A stretch of 64,000 bases of DNA from JAPPLB01 sp965204095 (lineage in GTDB: Bacteria > Acidobacteriota > Terriglobia > Bryobacterales > UBA6623). How positions within the stretch are numbered: position 1 is the first letter of the stretch; each line of letters starts with the position of its first letter. The stretch is from positions 3,100,001 through 3,164,000 of the forward strand of contig OZ241991.1 in assembly GCA_965204095.1 (NCBI GenBank), written 5' to 3'. The notes beneath the pieces are model-generated. The model had not been told where the DNA came from, did no database searches, and saw only the letters and a program-made list of their open reading frames with translations. A program made the translations under genes and the position numbers. Of this stretch, positions 58,901-64,000 are shown in pieces.

Positions 58901-61641
58901 ATAAGACGAAAAAAACGCGGATCAACGAGTTGGCCCGCGAGCTCGAAGTCAAAGCACAGGCGATACTCGATATCCTGCCGAAGGTCGGAGTCGTCGAGAA
59001 GAAGACCCATTCGAGCTCCATAGAAGAGGATGCCGCCGATAAGATCCGCGAGCACTTTCGCCAACAGAATCAAGCTCGTCAACAGGCCCAAGAATCGAGG
59101 GACGAGCCGCCACCCGCCAAGAAAGCAACCACCCGACGTTTCGTGGATGCGCTACCGGCAACACATCGGTTTGCTTCGCGACCCGTGGTTTCGCGACCTG
59201 TCAAGCCTTCGATTCCGACCGGACCGCGAGCCACGCCCCTGCGACCACCCGTGCAAGCCTTACGGCCGCCTCTGAAACCCGTCCGCCCGGTGATTCCTCC
59301 CGTCACTCCCAAGACTACGCCGATCAAGTCCGTGACGCCTTCGCCGGCAAGCGCCACGCAACAAAGACCGGCAGAGAGCCCAGGGCACCCGGTCAAGCCG
59401 GTTCCGAGACAGGCGCCAAGTGCGGTGGTTCCACAAGGTCGCAGTGCTCCATTCAAACCGGAAACCAGTGTGACAGCCTTGCCCGGCGCACCTCTTCGCC
59501 CGCCCGTAGCAGGGGTTTCACCCGCGCCGTCACAGCCTCTAGCACGGCTCCCGGCCAAGCGAGCACTGCGGCCACCCCCAGCCCGGCCACAACCGCAGAC
59601 GCCTACGCCGCAGAAGCCGGTACCCGGAAAGCCGATCTATGCGCGTGCACGCCGACCCGGTGTGCCCGGTGTGCCCGGACCGATGCCGGGAGCGCGTTTC
59701 CCTGGCCCCCGAGTACCTCATCCGGGAACCCTACCCCCGCCCGGCCAGCCCGCGCGCCCCGCCGGACGCAGGCCTCCTCGGCCCGCTCAGCCGAGGACAG
59801 TCCGCGACCGCGAAGCGGAACGCGAAGCGAAGGTGCTTCGACGTCAGGCTAGTCGAGCACAGGCCGCTCCTCCGAAGGCCGTCAATACGGAGGTCACCGT
59901 CAGCGCCGGTACGACCGTCAAGGAACTGGCGGAGAAACTAGGTATCAAAGCCAACTTGATCATCAAGACCCTCGTCGACCGTGGCCTGTTCGCAACGATC
60001 AACCAGACCCTCGACATGGAGATGATTCAAGATCTCTGTAAACACTTCGGCGCCACCGCCACCGAATTGAGCTACGAAGAAGAGACGATGCTCGAGTTGG
60101 AGGAGTCCCAGGAGACGGCCGACCTGCAAGAGCGTGCTCCCGTCGTCACGGTAATGGGTCACGTCGATCACGGAAAGACATCGCTCTTGGACGCCATTCG
60201 TGAGACCAACGTCGCCGAGCGCGAGGCGGGTGGCATCACCCAGGCCATCGGCGCCTACCATGTCGAGCATGAAGGCCACCGTATAGTGTTCATCGACACA
60301 CCAGGCCACGAAGCGTTTACACGCATGCGCGCGCGGGGTTCGCAGAGTACCGATGTCGTCATCCTGGTTGTAAGCGCTGACGATGGTGTAATGCCGCAAA
60401 CGATCGAGGCGATCGATCATGCCAGGGCAGCAGATGTCCCAATTGTGGTTGCGATCAACAAGATCGACCTTCCCGGCGCCGACCCAGACCGTGTGAAGCA
60501 GCAACTGGCCGACAGAGGCTTGTTGCCGGAAGACTGGGGAGGCGACGTCGTGATGGTCCCGGTTTCCGCAGCCGAGAAGACGAACCTGAACCAACTCCTG
60601 GAGATGGTGCTTCTTGTTGCAGACCTAAGAGAGTTGAAGGCTAACGCGAACCGGCCGGCTGTCGGCTTCGTTCTCGAGGTCAAGCTTGACCGTGGTCAGG
60701 GTCCGGTCGCCACTGTTCTGGTTCGTAACGGTACGCTGCGCAACGGAGATCACTTCCTCGTGGGATCCGTATTCGGTAAAGTGCGCGCCATGATCGATGA
60801 CCGCGGAGCCAAAGTCAAAGAAGCGCCTCCGTCGACAGCCGTCGTAGTGCTGGGTCTTGAGGGTCTCCCGGATCCCGGCGACACTCTCCAGGTCGCAACG
60901 GATACGGATAAAGCGAGAAAAATCGTCGAGTACCGCGAGGACAAGGCCCGTGAACAGGCTCTCGCGAAGTCATCCCGCTTGTCACTGGAACAGTTCCAGG
61001 AGCAGTTGCGCTCTGGCGATATCAAGGAGCTGCCGCTGGTGCTGAAGTGCGACGTACAGGGCTCCATGGAGGTGCTTACCGACGCACTCAAGAATCTCGC
61101 CAACGAGAAGGTCAAGGTCAATTTGATCCATACCGGAGTCGGTGCGATTTCGGAATCCGACGTGCTGTTGGCCACCGCAGCGAACGCTGTCATTATCGGA
61201 TTCAGCGTGCGCCCAGAACGAACTGCTGCCGTTGTAGCGGAGCACGAGGGTGTTGATATCCGCCTGCACACGATCATCTACGAGTTGATTGACGAGGTCA
61301 AAGCGGCAATGACGGGGCTGCTTGAGCCGATCATCAAAGAAACGATGCTCGGCCGCGCCGATGTCCTCGAGACCTTCCGTGTCAGCAAGGTCGGTACAGT
61401 CGCCGGCTGCCTCGTTCAGGATGGCCGCCTTACGAACAAGGCCGAGGTTCGTCTGTTGCGGGACAATGTAGTCGTTTACACAGGCAAGGTCGGTTCGTTG
61501 CGCCGCTTCAAGGATGAAGTCAGCGAAGTCCGCTCGGGACAGGAATGCGGCCTGGGTATTGCGAACTTCAACGACCTCAAGAGGGGCGACGTCATCGAGG
61601 CGTTTGTCACCGAGAAGGTGGCGCAAGAAGTCTTTGCTTGA
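58897..61641 (+). CDS. infB: Translation initiation factor IF-2
   Basis: 914 residues. The GTPase that places initiator tRNA on the 30S subunit. An IF2N module (INELARELEVKAQAILDILP) starts the protein. A proline/arginine-rich linker covers about 65-310. A second IF2N module is at about 330-385. The G domain has GHVDHGKTS (about 421), DTPGHEAF and NKIDLPGADPDR, followed by domains II-IV (AVVVLGLEGLPDPGD; KCDVQGSMEVLTDAL; FRVSKVGTVAGCLV). The start codon is TTG, sharing TTGA with the nusA stop, with AAGGAG 12 bases upstream. Confidence 0.95.
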   Translation: MNKTKKTRINELARELEVKAQAILDILPKVGVVEKKTHSSSIEEDAADKIREHFRQQNQARQQAQESRDEPPPAKKATTRRFVDALPATHRFASRPVVSRPVKPSIPTGPRATPLRPPVQALRPPLKPVRPVIPPVTPKTTPIKSVTPSPASATQQRPAESPGHPVKPVPRQAPSAVVPQGRSAPFKPETSVTALPGAPLRPPVAGVSPAPSQPLARLPAKRALRPPPARPQPQTPTPQKPVPGKPIYARARRPGVPGVPGPMPGARFPGPRVPHPGTLPPPGQPARPAGRRPPRPAQPRTVRDREAEREAKVLRRQASRAQAAPPKAVNTEVTVSAGTTVKELAEKLGIKANLIIKTLVDRGLFATINQTLDMEMIQDLCKHFGATATELSYEEETMLELEESQETADLQERAPVVTVMGHVDHGKTSLLDAIRETNVAEREAGGITQAIGAYHVEHEGHRIVFIDTPGHEAFTRMRARGSQSTDVVILVVSADDGVMPQTIEAIDHARAADVPIVVAINKIDLPGADPDRVKQQLADRGLLPEDWGGDVVMVPVSAAEKTNLNQLLEMVLLVADLRELKANANRPAVGFVLEVKLDRGQGPVATVLVRNGTLRNGDHFLVGSVFGKVRAMIDDRGAKVKEAPPSTAVVVLGLEGLPDPGDTLQVATDTDKARKIVEYREDKAREQALAKSSRLSLEQFQEQLRSGDIKELPLVLKCDVQGSMEVLTDALKNLANEKVKVNLIHTGVGAISESDVLLATAANAVIIGFSVRPERTAAVVAEHEGVDIRLHTIIYELIDEVKAAMTGLLEPIIKETMLGRADVLETFRVSKVGTVAGCLVQDGRLTNKAEVRLLRDNVVVYTGKVGSLRRFKDEVSEVRSGQECGLGIANFNDLKRGDVIEAFVTEKVAQEVFA

Positions 61642-61925
61642 TGTCCGTCGTCGGACTGCTGACGCTTCAAATACACATCGAGCACGCTCATTCGCTTAAG
61701 GAAAAGCGGCACGTTCTGCAGGGGCTCAAGGACCGCTTGCGGAAGCGCTTCAACGTTTCCGTCGCAGAAGTGGATGGTCAAGACACCTGGCAGGCGGCGG
61801 TCGTCGCCGTCGTCATGGTCTCCAGAGATCGGCAGCGCGTGCAGAACCAGCTTGCGAAAGCCGAGAGTGAAGCAGAGCGGTTCCTCGGCGCTGACCTCAT
61901 AGGCCGCGAAGTGGAGTTCCTTTGA
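61641..61925 (+). CDS. DUF503 (YlxP-like) protein
   Basis: 94 residues, MSVVGLLTLQIHIEHAHSLK, then EKRHVLQGLKDRLRKRFNVS, matching DUF503. It corresponds to ylxP, which in Bacillus lies between infB and rbfA. Role in translation is suspected but unknown. Its ATG overlaps the infB stop by one base (TGATG), so it is translationally coupled. The family often precedes rbfA, but here apbE follows. Confidence 0.88.
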   Translation: MSVVGLLTLQIHIEHAHSLKEKRHVLQGLKDRLRKRFNVSVAEVDGQDTWQAAVVAVVMVSRDRQRVQNQLAKAESEAERFLGADLIGREVEFL

Positions 61926-62917
61926 CGCGCATTGCTGCTCTTCTCCTGGTTTACTTCGTTTCTTTCATCGATCGGCCATCCCTTGTGGCCGGATCTGACG
62001 AACCAACTCCTCTTCAGCGCTACGAAGCGAGTGCGTCGATCATGGGATCGACCTATACCATTGCCGCTTTGGGAGAGCACCGTGGCAATCTCGCATCGGC
62101 TGTTCGGGCGGCCTTCGACGAGGCGCGACGCATCGACGATTTTCTGAGCAATTACAAGCCGAACAGCGAACTGAGCCGCATGAACCGCGATGCAGCGGGG
62201 GGCCCTGTTATCGTTTCGCAAGAAATGGCCGACCTCCTCTCGCGCTGCCTGGAGTACAGCCGTGCGAGTGACGGAGCTTTCGACGTCACTGTCGGCGCCC
62301 TTATGAAAGCTTGGGGATTCTATAGGGGTAGCGGCGCATTACCGGATGCATGGCAACTCGCCGCAGCGCGCCGCAAGGTTGGTTTCCGGCATATCAAATT
62401 AGACCGTAGGAACTCAACCGTGCGCTTTCTGAAGAACGGAATAGAACTCGATCCCGGCGGTATCGGTAAAGGCTACGCCGTCGACCGGATGGCTGACATC
62501 CTTGGCAAGGCCGGCGTGTCCGCGGCTTTCATCAGTGCGGCGGGCAGCAGCATGTATGCGATCGGCGCGCCTCCTGACGAGCCTGATGGTTGGCCGATCC
62601 GAATTCGAAACCCCGAAAATCCCGCTGCTACGTTGGAGGACATCCATCTCAGAGATCAATCGTTTTCAACGTCGGGCACGTATGAGAAGTTCTTCGAGGC
62701 TGATGGCCAGATCTACAGCCACATCATGGACCCCCGCACGGGGATGCCCGCTCGGGGTGTCGTGTCCGTGTCCGTTCTCGCATCTTCTACTCTTGACAGC
62801 GAGGCCTGGACAAAAGCGTTCTTCGTGAATGGCCGAGATTGGTCAGTGCAGAACAGCCCGGAAGGCTTCCGGGTGTTCTTGTGCCAGGAAAGTCGGCCCT
62901 GCGGCTGGCTACCGTGA
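61922..62917 (+). CDS. apbE: FAD:protein FMN transferase (ApbE family)
   Basis: 331 residues, with a signal peptide or anchor (MTRIAALLLVYFVSFIDRPS). It attaches FMN to Thr residues of exported flavoproteins such as Nqr/Rnf subunits, using Mg2+ and FAD. Motifs are present: SIMGSTYTIAALG, FLSNYKPNSELSRMNRDA, SDGAFDVTVGALMKAWGF, LDPGGIGKGYAVD, AAFISAAGSSMYAIG and HIMDPRTGMPARG. No target flavoprotein is in the window. The start is TTG sharing TTGA with the DUF503 stop, as for infB. No terminator is evident. Confidence 0.92.
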   Translation: MTRIAALLLVYFVSFIDRPSLVAGSDEPTPLQRYEASASIMGSTYTIAALGEHRGNLASAVRAAFDEARRIDDFLSNYKPNSELSRMNRDAAGGPVIVSQEMADLLSRCLEYSRASDGAFDVTVGALMKAWGFYRGSGALPDAWQLAAARRKVGFRHIKLDRRNSTVRFLKNGIELDPGGIGKGYAVDRMADILGKAGVSAAFISAAGSSMYAIGAPPDEPDGWPIRIRNPENPAATLEDIHLRDQSFSTSGTYEKFFEADGQIYSHIMDPRTGMPARGVVSVSVLASSTLDSEAWTKAFFVNGRDWSVQNSPEGFRVFLCQESRPCGWLP

Positions 62918-63170
62918 ATCACAAAGAGGCGAGTAGGATTCTCTTGCTCACATCCATGGGGCGTCCAGCCGGATGGAAAGGACGGAAAGCCTTCTTGACC
63001 AAGCGAGCGCACAGGACGGTTCTTGCCGCCTTTGGAAATCGCTTCCGCAATTCTCGCATTCCCACAGCCACGACAAAGACATTCCTCTCTAGACGAGCAA
63101 CGGAGATATTTCTACTGGACAATCCCTGGGAACATCTCTATTTGGCCTTGACACGGTAGGCATTCCAGGT
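62918..63170. other. Intergenic region after apbE
   Basis: About 250 bp with no convincing gene. A minus-strand frame at 62919-63122 (67 residues, Lys/Arg-rich) has no ribosome binding site and no recognisable motif. No terminator hairpin with a T tract was found. Confidence 0.45.
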
Positions 63171-63202
63171 TTGACAATCCCGAAGTAAGACGTTAGCTTA
63201 CT
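63171..63202 (+). promoter_or_regulatory. Promoter and operator of the decayed antitoxin gene
   Basis: TTGACA (63171-63176), 17-bp spacer, TAGCTT (63194-63199). The -10 region lies in an inverted repeat AGTAAG/CTTACT (63184-63189 with 63197-63202) typical of sites bound by AbrB-type antitoxins. Same hexamers and spacing as the promoter at 50967. Confidence 0.55.
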
Positions 63203-63206
63203 TGCG

Positions 63207-63478
63207 ATGAAGACTGCCGCCTCATCGAAGGGTCAGATCGTCATACCAGCCGAGATTCGCAATCAGGAGAACATCGAACTAGGCCAAGCGTTTGATATAG
63301 TTTGATACGGAACAAGTAGATTGAGGCGAATATCGACCTGCAGTCAATCCCAATAGAACCAAGTCTTGTAGACAAGCTTCTATGCCGTGCTATGAAGGCG
63401 TGGTTCGTGCCGGTCGAATCGGAGTCACTAACTCACTCGGATTACCATCTGCGTCTCGTCTATGCCAAAGCGCCGTGA
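63207..63478 (+). pseudogene. AbrB/MazE-type antitoxin, decayed
   Basis: ATG 63207 begins MKTAASSKGQIVIPAEIRNQ and continues ENIELGQAFDIV, the swapped-hairpin DNA-binding start of AbrB-family antitoxins, but it hits TGA after 32 residues (63303-63305). Further on, in another frame, LVDKLLCRAMKAWFVPVESE SLTHSD (63365-63440) matches the C-terminal toxin-binding tail usual for the PIN-partner antitoxins. So one gene has been broken by a stop and a frameshift. No intact PIN toxin follows before the next gene. Confidence 0.72.
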
Positions 63479-63811
63479 GAGGCTGTCAAGCCGAGACCGG
63501 ATCTGAGGGTGATCGAGTGTTTAGCGCGTACCGCACGCAAGCAATTGATCCGGCTATTCTGGAGAAAACTCGCTTCGGGACCTTTCGGATTCCATCCGAG
63601 CGAGGGCGTCGGAATCTCCAGCGCTATGGGAAGACCTCGCCGAGTCCCGGCCGCAGCCGTCCCACGTCGTCCAAGCCCATCACGGCAACGCTCCCGAGTC
63701 GTATCGCACCTCTGCGGTCATCGGGAAGCAGAGCGCATCCTTCTGATCCTGTCACTAACTCGCGGAGCATATGACCACTCCAATACAAGAAATGGAAAAA
63801 GGGACAACACC
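63479..63811. other. Region between the antitoxin remnant and the last gene
   Basis: About 330 bp where a PIN toxin would be expected. Frames are interrupted by stops and no intact PIN motif could be read, so the toxin is probably lost or severely decayed. Confidence 0.4.
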
Positions 63812-64000
63812 ATGAGCACGGGAAGGCTTGTGCGGGGCCTGCTGCGATACGCAGTGGGCGCGTGGCTGGTTTTGGGCACGGCGCCTACAGCGGCTGCACA
63901 ACTCGATTTTCAATATCAGCGCGGCAACCTCACGAACCCGTTCTCAGGTGAGAGGTACTATACATCCATCCTAACCATCCAGCATGCAACGGGCTGGAAG
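63812..64000 (+). CDS. Start of an exported, possibly outer membrane, protein (partial)
   Basis: The first 63 residues are seen. A signal peptide (LLRYAVGAWLVLGTAPTAAA) is followed by QLDFQYQRGNLTNPFSGERY and TSILTIQHATGWK. The alternating pattern resembles the first strands of nucleoside-specific channel (Tsx-like) or DUF5020 outer membrane proteins, by eye only. The rest lies beyond the window. AAAAAGGGAC provides a weak ribosome binding site. Confidence 0.5.
   Translation, partial: MSTGRLVRGLLRYAVGAWLVLGTAPTAAAQLDFQYQRGNLTNPFSGERYYTSILTIQHATGWK

Noticed and set aside
62919..63122. 67-residue minus-strand ORF after apbE
   Set aside because: No ribosome binding site, no recognisable motif, and biased basic composition.
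63303..63305. TGA in the antitoxin remnant as a recoded codon
   Set aside because: The frame also changes downstream, so decay is the simpler reading.

Overview
The window reads as a chromosomal segment of a GC-rich, Gram-negative-type soil bacterium, most likely an Acidobacteriota (Solibacter/Bryobacter-like). This is an inference from the mix of gene families: bacillithiol genes (ypdA, bshA), Planctomycete-type DUF1549/DUF1553/DUF1501 proteins, a TonB receptor with an N-terminal carboxypeptidase-like domain, many Tat-type signal peptides, and a nusA-infB operon in which infB and apbE start on TTG. No phylogenetic test was possible.

Region 1 (1-7.7 kb): the tail of an unknown gene, a perfect terminator, a secreted M28 peptidase, a neutral-ceramidase-like protein, a decayed creatininase gene, a fused membrane/spermidine-synthase-like protein, and guaB behind a long leader hairpin.

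Region 2 (7.7-31.6 kb) is the unstable part. Eight copies of a 180-210 bp element with perfect 20-bp terminal inverted repeats lie between genes, all in the same orientation. They border an ABC exporter that lacks its second ATPase domain, a broken YdcF-like gene, a conserved membrane protein, the rhomboid-tatA pair, an HU gene, trmFO-xerC (the element supplies the xerC stop codon), a two-gene ABC-2 operon that seems to lack its third gene, a Tat-exported SelA-like protein, and a PutA-type bifunctional proline catabolic enzyme whose ribosome binding site is completed by the element. An IS4-family element with a 10-bp target duplication landed against one copy and was itself hit by an IS630-family element. 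After a DUF1549/DUF1553 protein and a sugar-isomerase-like protein comes 1.3 kb of non-coding short tandem repeats and duplicated terminators.

Region 3 (31.6-45.2 kb) is ordinary gene space: an NSS transporter, a DUF1501 plus double-PSCyt1 DUF1549/DUF1553 pair, ypdA and bshA for bacillithiol, tRNA-Phe, a lipoprotein-like amidohydrolase, an ECF sigma/anti-sigma/CpxP-like module, a PNPOx-fold protein and a DUF4159 protein.

Region 4 (45.2-56.4 kb) holds metal functions: a DtxR-family regulator, a membrane-anchored DtxR/FeoA fusion, and FeoB split into separate GTPase and permease genes, all overlapping or nearly touching. A sialidase-like protein follows, then a DUF3386 protein, a TonB-dependent receptor and two very small proteins, which together look like a nutrient or metal uptake locus.

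Region 5 (56.4-64 kb): the rimP-nusA-infB-ylxP(DUF503)-apbE operon with start/stop overlaps, then a decayed AbrB-type antitoxin with its promoter and operator still recognisable, and the start of an outer-membrane-like protein cut by the window end.
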